Positions 19,971-32,694 are shown, counted from the stretch's first letter. The stretch is DNA of 64,000 bases from Cepaea nemoralis (GCA_014155875.1 JACEFZ010004157.1:246501-310500), one strand, 5' to 3'. The notes: generated from the sequence alone by a model not told the origin. Numbers and translations are program-made.

Positions 19971-21466
19971 AATCTTGGAAACTCTAATGTGTGTGAAATT
20001 AAATCTCTCTCAGAGATTAGGGCCATGGTATTAGCCAAATTTCAAACAATTTGAAGACAATAAAACACCGTCTGTCAGTTTTCCAAACCTTTAATTGGTA
20101 GAGATTTGTTGATATCTCTACAGCACCACTTTAAAGCACACATTACATTCTGACGAGATACAGGTCTATAGGCCAGGCTGTGCAAGATAGCGTTTGTGTC
20201 TTTATTATCCAAACACACTCATTCATTCAGTAGCATGTCCTTTGCACAACCTCGCTCACATAATAACCTTCCGGAAAACCTCTTGATCGTAAGTAAGATG
20301 TTCCGCGTCCGATACACTCATCTGGAGATCATCCGCCACATCCTGCACCCATCCTGCATCTTCTCTTTTCCCTTCCTCTTCCTCTCTTCCCAGGCATATA
20401 CCCCTCCATTATTTTTCTCTCCAAACACATTAGTTAGAAAAAAAAAAAATTAAAAAAGCGAAAGATAGATGTTTACAATATGAGACGAACTGGGTACATG
20501 GTGTTAGCCCTTTGTATTTAGAACGATCGACACTCAGTGAGTGACGTGTTCAATATCACCCCACCACCTTTACTTTCTAGAAAATGTTCCGGTACTCATC
20601 TTAGGCCGGGTTGATATGGGAGTCCTTGTGAATATACACAGAATTCGATATCCCCACCTCGAAGGAGATTCGAAGAAATTACTACCTGGCTGGCAGGTAA
20701 ACGGGCTAGCCATAGTTATTTTTCTCTATTTTAGTGGCATTTAGCAAACTACCCTTTCAGCTGTGTACCCTATAAGAACCATCAGCTCTCAGACACCCAC
20801 GCCTGAAGCCCATACTTTCAATCATTTCTTTAATGATCCCTCAGCGACGATCCTGTGTCAAGCTAACATTCAGGGATGCCATCAACCGTGCAAGGCCACG
20901 TCAATTTGCAGCCCTGGACAGTGGCAGGCGAGTGGTCTGGAACTAAGAACCTGTGTCCAGTGTGGCGGTCAGCATCAACACCTTGTCTGTATTTCCGTAA
21001 CCTTGTCGATTTCAGAAGAGATTATTTTGTGAATGTTAGGTAGCTAGTACTGAACGCAACATGGCGCTCTTTCTACCCTGAGCGATACATAGAAACAAGT
21101 GTGTACTGTAGACTGGACACAAAAAGCATCTGCGATGTAAACTCAGAATAGAGCCCCAAAGAGTTTGAATGTATGTAAACCCCGAAGTCAGCGAATTGAC
21201 CTAATTTGCATGTAATGATCGACACTAGAAATAATACATCAGTTGACACACTTTACACCAGGGACACTGAAAGCCTTGCATGCATGGGATTCAACCCCAC
21301 CACACCAAGACAATAAGTGCGATTCCACGTGGGCACAGCCGTAACTTGACCGCGTTGGCACAGCTGTAACTTGACCAGACAGGCCCACTGTGAAAGTATC
21401 TTCACAAGTCTGTTTGTTTACCGCCTGATGCAGTAAATGTGTTCACGATATCAATTAATGTAAACT
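19971..21466. other. no gene recognised
   Basis: Plain sequence with an A run near 20440. A GGGTTGAATCCC B-box-like motif is present on the minus strand near 21289, possibly a SINE relic, but I find no A box or second copy. Confidence 0.4.
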
Positions 21467-21839
21467 CGCCTCATATGGAAGCCAATCATTACGTTTATAG
21501 GTACGTCTCTTAGACTAGTCATGGTTTCTTGCCTCATATAAATGCCACTCAGTACGTATATATATTTACCTCTCTTAGGCTTGTTCCCTATTTCTTGTCT
21601 CGTATAAATGTCAATCAGAACGTATAAATTCATCTCTTTTAGACTTGTTCCTGGTTTCTTGCCTCGTATAAATATCAATCAGAACGTATACATTCATCTC
21701 TTTTAGACTTATTCCTGGTTTCTTGCCTCGTATAAATGTCAATCAGAACGTATAAATTCATCTCTTTTAGATTTGTTCCTGGTTTCTTGCCTCATATGGG
21801 AGCCATTCAGTACGTACATATTCAGGTCTCTGAAACTGA
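21467..21839. repeat. 64-bp minisatellite, ~6 copies
   Basis: Units start GCCTCGTATAAATGTCAATC and end TTGTTCCTGGTTTCTT. Outer copies are the most diverged (CATATGGAAGCC in the first, CATATGGGAGCC in the last), inner ones nearly identical. Confidence 0.93.
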
Positions 21840-21924
21840 CCACCGTGGCCTTGGTTTACCTGTCCGCTAGTGGTTGTTTGACCGTGAATCCCCTGGAAGA
21901 CTCTTAACTCTGAAAACCGATGAA

Positions 21925-22828
21925 GTTGTGTACCTGAGAGGGATGTGGTCGACTTCAGCATGCAGTTGTTGTGTACATGAGAGGAGTATGGTCAACTTAA
22001 GCATGCAGTTGTTGTGTACATGAGAGGAGTATGGTCAACTTAAGCATGCAGTTGTTGTGTACATGAGAGGAGTATGGTCAAATTCAGCATGCAGTTGTTA
22101 TGTAATGAGAGGGATGTGGTCGACTTCAGCATGCAGTTGTTGTGTACATGAGAGGAGTGTGGTCGACTTCAGCATGCAGTTGTTGTGTACATGAGAGGAG
22201 TATGGTCAACTTAAGCATGCAGTTGTTGTGTACATGAGAGGAGTATGGTCAACTTAAACATGCAGTTGTTGTGTACATGAGAGGAGTATGGTCAACTTAA
22301 GCATGCAGTTGTTGTGTACATGAGAGGAGTATGGTCAAATTCAGCATGCAGTTGTTATGTAATGAGAGGGATGTGGTCGACTTCAGCATGCAGTTGTTGT
22401 GTACATGAGAGGAGTGTGGTCGACTTCAGCATGCAGTTGTTGTGTACATGAGAGGAGTATGGTCAACTTAAGCATGCAGTTGTTGTGTACATGAGAGGAG
22501 TATGGTCAACTTAAGCATGCAGTTGTTGTGTACATGAGAGGAGTATGGTCAACTTAAGCATGCAGTTGTTGTGTACATGAGAGGAGTATGGTCAAATTCA
22601 GCATGCAGTTGTTATGTAATGAGAGGGATGTGGTCGACTTCGGCAGGCAGTTGTTGTGTACATGAGAGGAGTATGGTCGACTTCAGCAAGCAGTTGTTGT
22701 GTACATGAGAGGAGTATGGTCAAATTCAGCATGCAGTTGTTATGTAATGAGAGGATGTTGGTCGACTTCGGCAGGCAGTTGTTGTGTACATGAGAGGAGT
22801 GAGGTCGACTTCAGCAAGCAGCTTGTGT
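21925..22828. repeat. 43-bp minisatellite with 257-bp higher-order repeat, ~21 copies
   Basis: Units start GCATGCAGTTGTTGTGTACA and end GTATGGTCAACTTAA. A variant unit with TATGTAATGAGAG starts at 22099, 22356 and 22613, spacing 257 bp each, which is six units less the one deleted base. The next occurrence is 128 bp on (three units). Confidence 0.95.
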
Positions 22829-22939
22829 CAGGTTTGCTCCCTCTAGACAGGATTCCATCCAAGGTAGAGGACTCTGTCTACCCGTGGCTAGGTTGACTTT
22901 TCCTAACAATGCTGTAAAATTAGCAGTTTGAAGGCCTAC

Positions 22940-23150
22940 GATTTCCAAACGCAGTGGGATTTTGACAGTGCACAACTTGTGCACGAGACCTCGTGTATTT
23001 CGCCTTTATCAGAAAAGGCTAGGTATCCGATCTCACGACCAAAGATATCACTACAGCCAGGGTTTCTTGGACACATTCCCAATCCTAAGTAGGGATCGAA
23101 CCCAGTACCTTCTCGGCAGGAGACAGACAGGTAACCTCCCAGCCACGAAC
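22940..23150 (-). mobile_element. SINE-H, tRNA-like head
   Basis: The minus strand begins GTGGTTCGTGGCTGGGAGGT (A-box-like) and, ~45 bp on, has GGGTTCGATCCC (B box). A body of ~130 bp follows. Single copy in this window, so the family is inferred from the Pol III boxes only. Confidence 0.5.
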
Positions 23151-24229
23151 CACCCCTTCCTCCTCCTCATAAACTAACCCAACAAGTTGTATCTGGCACA
23201 CACGCGCGGGCCTGAATTCCCGCCACGCAGATTCACACTGACATAAACCAGACACGGAATGTGAGATCCCAGCTGACCATAACAATTGACGCAGGCTGGC
23301 AAGCATTTTATGACCTGTCCAGTTGAAGTGTTCATGTCCATCTGATTCCAATCACGTCTTTGTTTTGTGTGCTCTCAGCTCTGAGGGAATCTTCGTGATT
23401 TGACCCCAATTATTTCTGCTAGTGCTGGACCAGGTTGGCTTGGAATATAACTGCATGATGTCTATAAACACGTCTGTCTGTCACATCTACGGTGTTCATC
23501 TTTGGCCCGTGGACCCCCAAAGGAGCACGGAGTCTCAGCCATTTTGACCTAAACCGTGCTATACTTTACTGTCTTGGGTATTTATTCGGGTGGCGGGGTA
23601 GGGGTATCCCCTATCAAAGGAGAAGCAAGGGGCCTCCTTCCCTCCGCTAGCCCACGGGACACCCTTGGGCAATGTGGACTACTTCGACTAGCCACCCGAT
23701 CAGGGTCACCTGATACCATGGGTACAGGTGGTGGATGAAGTTGAAGAGCAGCCTACAGATATGGTTATGGTCACAAATTTCGCGACGGTAGCCAAAGGAT
23801 CTCTGATTGGAGACGGTCGTCGACCAGTATGGTCATTGCTAAGAAGGAAAGCAATGACAAAAATACCTTCTTTACAGATGCCAAGAAAGTAATGTTTTGT
23901 AGATTGATGGCGAAACATGATCGACCACGCTTACCGGTAGGCCCATGATGATGATGATTTATTCAGTATTTGTCTCATCCTTCTAATCACTGCCTCATAC
24001 TTCTAATCACTGCTTCTGCTTCTACTTTCCTTAGAAAATCAACAGAAAAGAATCGTCTATGTGTACGTCTAGTCAGATATATCATTTTTGTAAAAGTAAA
24101 ATACGTATTGAAAGCATGTCCCTAGGCGGAAAACTGCCATGGGTGTGTAATGCGAAAGGCTATCCAATTTTGTTAGTCTGAATACACGGAGTAATAGGTG
24201 GATAATCTTTCCCTCTGTTTGAGGACTTC
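23151..24229. other. mostly unassigned; short LINE-C'-like end at 23905-23955
   Basis: GGCGAAACATGATCGACCAC and CGCTTACCGG at 23905-23936 match the sequence just before the GT tract of the LINE at 33590-33615 on the other strand. They are followed by ATGATGATGATG. The rest has no signal that I can support. Confidence 0.4.
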
Positions 24230-24360
24230 GAACATAATCATCGAACCCATTGTTGGGGAACGTCGAACTACACGAAATCGCCCGCCCAGATGTTTCAGAT
24301 GGCTCCACAGGCCAGGCATCCACAGCATGTGTGTCTCGTGAACAAATTCTCTTACAAGTG
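24230..24360. repeat. dispersed repeat K, copy 1
   Basis: GCCAGGCATCCACAGCATGT and GTGTCTCGTGAAC here match GCCAGGCATCTACAACATGT and CTCTCGTGAACG at 29877-29912, with similar sequence upstream (TTTCAGATGGCTCCACAGG against TCTCAGACGCTTCCACGAG). Class unknown. Confidence 0.5.
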
Positions 24361-24482
24361 AAACAATTCAGGTGCCAGTGTGCACACAGTTCAGTTTACA
24401 TGACAAGCTGTGTACAGATGTTCATTGATATTTATCATAAACTTCACATTAGCTGAGGAACATTGCATCACTGGAAACTACT

Positions 24483-24850
24483 TTACAGAATGCAGATAAA
24501 GGGAAATATACTATACGAACAAACATGACACAACTTTAAAGCTGCTCTCAGTTTTGAGATTCTTCCAGAACCCTTGTCGATACACCGCAATATCATTCTT
24601 TCCACATACGGGTTCTCAATCTGGTCCCACAGGCGCAAGACCACCTCTCTCCTGTCCATAGGTAATCTACCACCAAGAGGTGCATTCCCTGCCAGCCTAA
24701 CAGCCTGTTCATCCCCCGCACTCCAATATGGCCAGGTCAATATATCCCTACCATACTCACAATGTGACCTCTGAAGCGAGGATAGCCATTCCACACGAAA
24801 CCTTCCTTTCTCCACCTTACTTAGCATACTCCTTGAGTCCGTGATGAATG
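24483..24850 (-). pseudogene. LINE RNase H fragment, second family
   Basis: The minus strand reads FITDSRSMLSKVEKGRFRVE, then WLSSLQRS, a diverged DILTWPYWSAGDEQAVRLAG and RLPMDRREVVLRLWDQIE. The order matches residues ~90-165 of the RNase H domain at 15694-16422 (FLSDSMNMIKRIEEGSIRRE, VPGHAGVQGNERADKLAG, MDQADILNALRE). The third catalytic Asp (TDS) is kept, but HAGV is lost and the last Asp (GNERAD) has become Val (GDEQAV), so it would be inactive. The level of divergence suggests a different LINE family. Confidence 0.72.
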
Positions 24851-24968
24851 CAATGTGAATTTCGTGTGTGAAAAAATTACAACCCTACCATAAGTAAATA
24901 TGTCACGTGTGTCGCATTTTACAAGCCAATGACAGTTAAGTAATCGCAATAAGAATGGAGGTGGGGTG

Positions 24969-24990
24969 GGTTGGGGGGGGGGGGGGGGGT
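24969..24990. repeat. poly-G run
   Basis: About 20 G with one break, immediately before a SINE-B head. Homopolymer length is unreliable in most assemblies. Confidence 0.9.
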
Positions 24991-25251
24991 CAGCACGATC
25001 GAATGGAAAAGAGCACTCGCTCTTATACTTCCGGTTTGATGATGCAACCAATCAGTTGGACTAACACGTTGACTTCTCGTCCTTATCTTGTGGACGTCAA
25101 TTACAAGTACCTTAGCAGTCGGAATGGGTTCGAATCAGTTATGGCGAGGGATACTGGTAATAGGGAAAGCTAATCCACACGCAAGAATCAGTACAGCACT
25201 AGAAGTCGTAGTAAGTGTGTGTACGATTGGGTTCAAAGCGAGCGAAGGCAA
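24989..25251 (+). mobile_element. SINE-B copy 2, immediately before the 92-bp satellite
   Basis: Head GGTCAGCACGATCGAATGG; body GGACTAACACGTTGAC, GTCAATTACAAGTA and AAGCTAATCCACACG; 3' end GGGTTCAAAGCGAGCGAAGGC. A segment carrying the B box is missing compared with copy 1. A 24-bp A-rich linker separates its 3' end from the first satellite unit at 25276. Confidence 0.82.
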
Positions 25252-25275
25252 AGAAGAGAAATATTAAAGGTGAGT

Positions 25276-28200
25276 GTGACAATTTGAATTCTATGATTGT
25301 AAGCAATCTGAGATATTCAGCTAACATGTTTAACCAGTTGTTAGCTTGCCCATGACCGTGTTATTATGTGACAATTTGAATTCTATTATTGTAAGCAATC
25401 TGAGATATTCAGCTAACATGTTTAACCAGTTGTTAGCTTGCCCATGACCGTGTTATTATGTGACAATTTGAATTCTATTATTGTAAGCAATCTGAGATAT
25501 TCAGCTAACATGTTTAACCAGTTGTTAGCTGGCCCATGACCGTGTTATTATGTGACAATTTGAGTTCTATTATTGTAAGCAATCTGAGATATTCAGCTAA
25601 CATGTTTAACCAGTTGTTAGCTGGCCCATGACTGTGTTATTATGTGACAATTTGAATTCTATTATTGTAAGCAATCTGAGATATTCAGCTAACATGTTTA
25701 ACCAGTTGTTAGCTGGCCCATGACCGTGTTATTATGTGACAATTTGAATTCTATTATTGTAAGCAATCTGAGATATTCAGCTAACATGTTTAACCAGTTG
25801 TTAGCTGGCCCATGACCGTGTTATTATGTGACAATTTGAATTCTATTATTGTAAGCAATCTGAGATATTCAGCTAACATGTTTAACCAGTTGTTAGCTGG
25901 CCCATGACTGTGTTATTATGTGACAATTTGAATTCTATTATTGTAAGCAATCTGAGATATTCAGCTAACATGTTTAACCAGTTGTTAGCTGGCCCATGAC
26001 CGTGTTATTTTGTGACAATTTGAATTCTATTATTGTAAGCAATCTGAGATATTCAGCTAACATGTTTAACCAGTTGTTAGCTGGCCCATGACTGTGTTAT
26101 TATGTGACAATTTGAATTCTATTATTGTAAGCAATCTGAGATATACAGCTAACATGTTTAACCAGTTGTTAGCTGGCCCATGACCGTGTTATTATGTGAC
26201 AATTTGAATTCTATTATTGTAAGCAATCTGAGATATTCAGCTAACATGTTTAACCAGTTGTTAGCTTGCCAATGACCGTGTTATTATGTGACAATTTGAA
26301 TTCTATTATTGTAAGCAATCTGAGATATTCAGCTAACATGTTTAACCAGTTGTTAGCTTGCCCATGACCGTGTTATTATGTGACAATTTGAATTCTATTA
26401 TTGTAAGCAATCTGAGATATTCAGCTAACATGTTTAACCAGTTGTTAGCTTGCCCATGACCGTGTTATTATGTGACAATTTGAATTCTATTATTGTAAGC
26501 AATCTGAGATATTCAGCTAATCATGTTAACCAGTTGTTAGCTTGCCCATGACCGTGTTATGTATGTGACAATTTGAATTCTATTATTGTAAGCAATCTGA
26601 GATATTCAGCCTAACATGTTTAACCAGTTGTTAGCTTGCCCATGACCGTGTATTATGTGACAATTTGAATTCTATTATTGTAAGCAATCGTGAGATATTC
26701 AGCTAACATGTTTAACCAGTTGTTAGCTGCCATGACTGTGTTATTATGTGACAATTTGAATTCTATTATTGTAAGCAATCTGAGATATTCAGCTAACATG
26801 TTTAACCATGCTTGTTAGCTGCCCATGACTGTGTTATTATGTGACAATTTGAATTCTATTATTGTAAGCAATCTGAGATATTCAGCTAACATGTTTAACC
26901 AGTTGTTATGCTGGCCCATGACTGTGTTATTATGTGACAATTTGAATTCTATTATTGTAAGCAATCTGAGATATTCAGCTAACATGTTTAACCAGTTGTT
27001 AGCTTGTTCATGACCGTGTTATTATGTGACAATTTGAATTCTATTATTGTAAGCAATCTGAGATATTCAGCTAACATGTTTAACCAGTTGTTAGCTGGCC
27101 CATGACCGTGTTATTATGTGACAATTTGAATTCTATTATTGTAAGCAATCTGAGATATTCAGCTAACATGTTTAACCAGTTGTTAGCTGGCCCATGACTG
27201 TGTTATTATGTGACAATTTAAATTCTATTATTGTAAGCAATCTGAGATATTCAGCTAACATGTTTAACCAGTTGTTAGCTGGCCCATGACTGTGTTATTA
27301 TGTGACAATTGGAATTCTATTATTGTAAGCAATCTGAGATATTCAGCTAACATGTTTAACCAGTTGTTAGCTTGCCCATGACCGTGTTATTATGTGACAA
27401 TTTGAATTCTATTATTTTAAGCAATCTGAGATATTCAGCTAACATGTTTAACCAGTTGTTAGCTTGCCAATGACCGTGTTATTATGTGGACCAATTTGAA
27501 TTCTATTATTGTAAGCAATCTGAGATATTCAGCTAACATGTTTAACCAGTTGTTAGCTTGCCATGACCGTGTTATTATGTGACAATTTGAATTCTATTAT
27601 TGTAAGCAATCTGAGATATTCAGCTAACATGTATTTAACCAGTTGTTAGCTTGCCCATGACCTTGTTATTATGTGACAATTTGAATTCTATTATTGTAAG
27701 CAATCTGAGATATTCAGCTAATATGCTTAACCAGTTGTTAGCTTGCAATGACCGTGTTATTATGTGACAATTGAATTCTATTATTGTAAGCAATCTGAGA
27801 TATTCAGCTAACCTGTTTAACCAGTTGTTAGCTGGCCCATGACTGTGTTATTATGTGACAATTTGAATTCTATTATTGTAAGCAATCTGAGATATTCAGC
27901 TAACATGTTTACCAGTTGTTAGATGGCCCATGACTGTGTTATTATGTGACAATTGAATTCTATTATTGTAAGCAATCTGAGATATTCAGCTAACATGTTT
28001 AACCAGTTGTTAGCTGGCCCATGACTGTGGTATTATGTGACAATTTGAATTCTATTATTGTAAGCAATCTGAGATATTCAGCTAACATGTTTAACCAGTT
28101 GTTAGCTGGCCCATGACTGTGTTATTATGTGACAATTTGAATTCTATTATTGTAAGCAATCTGAGATATTCAGCTAACATGTTTAACCAGTTGTTAGCTG

Positions 28201-28765
28201 GCCCATGACTGTGTTATTATGTGACAATTTGAATTCTATTATTGTAAGCAATCTGAGATATTCAGCTAACATGTTTAACCAGTTGTTAGCTGGCCCATGA
28301 CTGTGTTATTATGTGACAATTTGAATTCTATTATTGTAGGCAATCTGAGATATTCAGCTAACATGCTTAACCAGTTGTTAGCTGGCCCATGACCGTGTTA
28401 TTATGTGACAATTTGAATTCTATTATTGTAAGCAATCTGAGATATTCAGCTAACATGTTTAACAAGTTGTTAGCTTGCCCATGACCGTGTTATTATGTGA
28501 CAATTTGAAGTCTATTTTTGTAGGCAATCTGAGATATTCAGCTAACATGTTTAACCAATTGTTAGCTTGCCCATGACCGTGTTATTATGTGACAATTTGA
28601 ATTCTATTATTGTAAGCAATCTGAGATATTCAGCTAACATGTTTAACAAGTTGTTAGCTTGCCCATGACCGTGTTATTATGTGACAATTTGAAGTCTATT
28701 TTTGTAGGCAATCTGAGATATTCAGCTAACATGTTTAACCAATTGTTAGCTTGCCCATGACCGTG
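25276..28765. repeat. 92-bp satellite, ~38 copies
   Basis: Period 92 bp (25276 to 25368). Units start GTGACAATTTGAATTCTATT and contain CAGCTAAC...GTTAGCTG. The main variants are AGCTTGCC against AGCTGGCC, and GACCGTG against GACTGTG, distributed in blocks. Copies between ~26515 and 27960 carry most of the small indels. The right end holds a duplicated 184-bp dimer with GAAGTCTATTTTTGTAGG. No open frame of meaning. Confidence 0.98.
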
Positions 28766-28979
28766 CATTATCATACAATCATAATTGTCGTGATCAGCTG
28801 ATACCAAGGGGAAGTTATTTTACATAGATCATATGAAAATATAAAGCTGTGCTTTGGTATCGAACGGAAACGCTTACTAATAGTTCCCCCACTTAAGAGG
28901 CTTCGTTGTCTGGGTTTGTGAGGTGGCAGTAACTGAAACGTATCCAGGAATATATTAGTTTAAAGTAGTAGAGGCATGG

Positions 28980-29014
<35 letters not shown>

Positions 29015-29015
29015 T

Positions 29016-29055
<40 letters not shown>

Positions 29056-29063
29056 TATAGACG

Positions 29064-29094
<31 letters not shown>
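28980..29094. repeat. (CAGA)n microsatellite
   Basis: Tetranucleotide tract with a few substitutions. The Cys-Leu-Ser-Val frames on the minus strand are artefacts. Confidence 0.97.
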
Positions 29095-29095
<1 letters not shown>

Positions 29096-29242
29096 AGAGC
29101 ATAGGTACTCTTTTTAAAATTTGAAATAATTAATATCCTGTTCAATCTATCTGGGTTACAGCAGAGATATAGCCTCCATTGTCATTTCAGATAAAATGCC
29201 TCATTTTCACATACCATTACTGTTATTCTCCGTCGCGTTTTC

Positions 29243-29392
<150 letters not shown>

Positions 29393-30090
29393 AGTTTCTC
29401 ATCCTTATCTATTTTGTTTTTCGTTCCGTCTCTTTCGCTTTCGTTTTTTTTCTTTACTAATGGTACCAACGTTATCCACCCCACTCCTCTAGTATTGTTT
29501 GATGCCATCCCCTCCCCGTCCCGCCACCGAGGAATACAGCAGACATGACAATCTGCAGTCAGGGACATCATCTTTAATTGCTTTTGTCATTACCCGCCCT
29601 TGTTCAAAGAACTCATGGTGATGCGCAGAACATTCTGGAATTCCAGCGAGTGGCAATTTAGCGGTCACAACTTTTGTTCATGGAAGATACGTGTTGAATA
29701 TATTTGATGAAGCCATTAACCCGCCTCTACACGAACTTCCAGCCGCTCCAGTCTCGTCAGGCCATTCTTGTTATCTGGCGGAATCTCGCGCGACGTCACC
29801 CCGGAGCACGTGCACGCATATTACTCTGGAATGCTTGGTATGGGATGTTGTGAGTTGTCTCAGACGCTTCCACGAGCCAGGCATCTACAACATGTGTCTC
29901 TCGTGAACGACTGTTTTATTCGTCGGTAGGTCCTTCTTAGAGTCAGCCTGGCCGCGCTTTAATGCGCTTGTGTTTTAATTTCCTGTGCGATGACCGCAGG
30001 ATAGGGGGTGTACGCCGGGCAGTTGGACTTAAACGCGATTTCCCGTTCAGAAAGCAATGGCAAATTAAAAGTTACAAGTTAGTTGCATAT
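29393..30090. other. unassigned; repeat K copy 2 at 29849-29912
   Basis: Holds the second copy of repeat K (29849-29912). Near 30045-30065 lies CGTTCAGAAAGCAATGGCAA, a plus-strand piece of the SINE-A 3' half lying head to tail against the minus-strand SINE-A at 30091. Nothing else is recognised. Confidence 0.45.
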
Positions 30091-30298
30091 CCTTTACAGG
30101 ACGACGCAGTCAACACCAACATTCTCTTGGCAAGTTTACGTTTAATAGTTTGCCATTGTCTTCACAACGACCATCACCCATACCATTTCATAAAAAACAA
30201 CGCAAGGCGGTCTGCTGCCAAATATCCCGCAGCTGTGTTTCGAACGCGGGTATCCTGGATCGTGAATTGGATCCGTAACACCTTCACCACGGAGCCAT
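30091..30298 (-). mobile_element. SINE-A, subfamily A2
   Basis: On the minus strand: GGCTCCGTGGTGAAGGTGTT (A-box-like), ATACCCGCGTTCGAAACACA (B box), then the shared 3' half ending TGTAAAGGATATGCAA. Matches 2322-2540 and 39954-40187. Confidence 0.78.
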
Positions 30299-31440
30299 CA
30301 ATGGCAAACTACTAAACGTAAAAGTGCCTAGAAAATTAACCTGAGGTTGAGGCGGATCGCAACCTTCATCAAAGGGCATGCAACTTGTTTAGGTCCTGTT
30401 CAGATGCTCTCGTAGATATTTTTCTGGCCACCCGGTACCAAGGTCACGTCTCTGCAGGGGCTGTGTTGTAGAAGAATACCTCAGTTTTCCGAGAGCGGGA
30501 ACCAGCGGGGTGTGCAATGCCGGTACTTGGGCTTGACATCTACGAAGAGACAGGACGATCCTCGGTGTATTAGCCAGACTAGGAACCTAGTGTGCCTGTA
30601 GGACGTGTCACCCTCTCCTACACCAGCCACCCACATTTCTGACAAGTAGTTGGTTGGCCTTAAAGAACATCTGATTAGTTGTAATTTCTACATGTGATTT
30701 TCCTGTGTCTCTCTGTCATTCTGCCTGCTAACGAGCTCGCGCTACTGTGGAGTCAACCCAACCTTGTAGCAGAGACGTCCTTGTCGAAAAAAGAAACTGC
30801 TCATTTATTCTAGCGGGGTCGTCGAAATAGCGTTGGATGTAATGATTCCCAAAGATTGCACGCTCTGACAATAACACCACCGAGGTCACATAAACAGCAG
30901 CACGACATACAGCTGCCTGGATGTGCCGGACCTCTCAGTGGCGCTGCCTCTCCATATTCTGGATTCTGGAAGTGGCCGACATTCCAGCGATCGTTGGACA
31001 GTGTAGTGTGAGACTCGGGTTCCAATATTGGGCACCCCGCTGTTTTCTGCGCTTTGAGAATGGAAGGGGACCTCTACAGCTCTGCTCTTCTAGGGATGGT
31101 ACTACGGTACCATGTCGGGAAGTCAGTCTCTACACCTGCTGCACTCCGGTAGATGCCAGTTGTGTCCAGGGCTCAGGCTTGAACATAAATGTAGCGCTCT
31201 TAAGGGTTGGAACTCAAGTCTTTCGGTGATCTGTCAACCAACTAACAATCATTACGTCAAAGTCTTAACTGCTCCGTAATTGATTTGTTCCCACTTGCAT
31301 ATTTGCCAAACTCTTGTTCGACTTCTTTCTACGTTATCCTCGAGTGTAGTATTTTTAAAATAAGCTGACAATAAAATAAAGAGTAAAGGGCCCCTTTCAC
31401 GACTTGCGGTGTGCTGAGTGTACGGTGTGACCACATACTC
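30299..31440. other. no recognisable feature
   Basis: About 1.1 kb without simple repeats or a supported coding signal. Short open frames here look random. Confidence 0.4.
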
Positions 31441-31469
31441 TTAGACCACTAGACACTCGGCGGTTGATG

Positions 31470-31545
31470 GTGTTAATACCAGTGGGCCACCTTTACTACT
31501 CAAAATATTTCAGGGACCCATGTATTTGGTGTGACGGCCAGGGAG
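31470..31545 (-). mobile_element. SINE-F relic
   Basis: GGGCCACCTTTACTACTCAA, then GGGACCCATGTATTTGGTG, parallels the 3180-3250 part of the SINE-F copy. Very diverged. Confidence 0.35.
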
Positions 31546-31671
31546 CTTAGGTCAAGGGGGTGCGGAGGTGGATCGCCATCTCGAAGGGCAACACGTGAAC
31601 CCCGAGCCTTCAGGCAAGATTGCTAGCTACAGGCGACACATAAACCACCCTTTGTGGGCTGACATTAAAAT

Positions 31672-31902
31672 GTTTGCATATCCTTTACAGGACATCGCTG
31701 TCAACATCAGCATCTTTCAGCTGATTGTTGATTTCTTGGCAAGATTACGCTCAGTAGTTTGCCATTGCTTTCTGCGCGACCGGCTCAAATACCCCGTAAG
31801 TTACCGACGCGGAGAGAACCGCTACCAATTCTCGCGCAACGTCACGTTACTTACGAGTGTATACGCGATTACGGAGACAGTCGTGTAACCTCTAGACCAG
31901 AG
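31672..31902 (-). mobile_element. SINE-A, subfamily A1
   Basis: On the minus strand: CTGGTCTAGAGGTTACACGA (A-box-like), AGCGGTTCTCTCCGC (degenerate B box), then GCCGGTCGCGCAGAAAGC and the 3' end TGTAAAGGATATGCAA. Same head type as 163-378. Confidence 0.75.
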
Positions 31903-32694
31903 AGACCGGCGGGCTGACATGACTTGATGCAATAAGGAACGTGGCTCCAATGTGATCAACTGTACTAATTGTCATGTTCACTGCCCACTGTGCCCGGGTG
32001 GTAATGAAATGGGTGAGAATTGCCCTCATTGTCTGCACTCGATGAGCGAGTGACTTCCTTCTACACCGCTCAGCAGTAGACACTTGCAAGCACACACGTG
32101 TAGCTAATGCAGTTCCCGTGACCATGTATCCACAGAATCAGTGGCCAGATCAGGACGCTTCTCTGGGCAAGCATCAATTTCATTCAAAGGTGGACAGTCA
32201 AAGAGAAAGCACCACCACGTCTTCTCAAAAATATGTTGTGGGTAGGTGGGAAGTTAGCTGCAAATCCTGCACTGGGCGTTAAAACCAACGCCAGCATGTA
32301 TTGGCTGTTTGTGGTTTACAAGTCACCTCTAAAATAGAGTAGTGATGTGTTCAGATGAATGGTGTAAATGACATCAACTGACCACACGAGCACCCCTACG
32401 GCTGTCTGTCATCAGGGCACCTTTACCTGACACTATAATTGAGCCATATTTACTTGTCATCGTGTGCATTCTCGTCGTCCGCGTGCCTGCACGTGTACCA
32501 ACGTCAGGACACCATATCTCTTCTTTTAAAACAAGTGTTGACATCAACAGGAACGCAGCGAGCCACGGTCAGCAAACAGTGCCTGGACGGAGCCACTTGA
32601 GTCCGGATTTCTCCTGACACCTGTTGATGGATTGACCAGACTGGCGCTGAACGCGATGTACACCCAGTTATCACTGAAGAGAAGCGCTTGGCCT
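31903..32694. other. no recognisable feature
   Basis: No repeats or coding signal that I can support. Confidence 0.4.
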
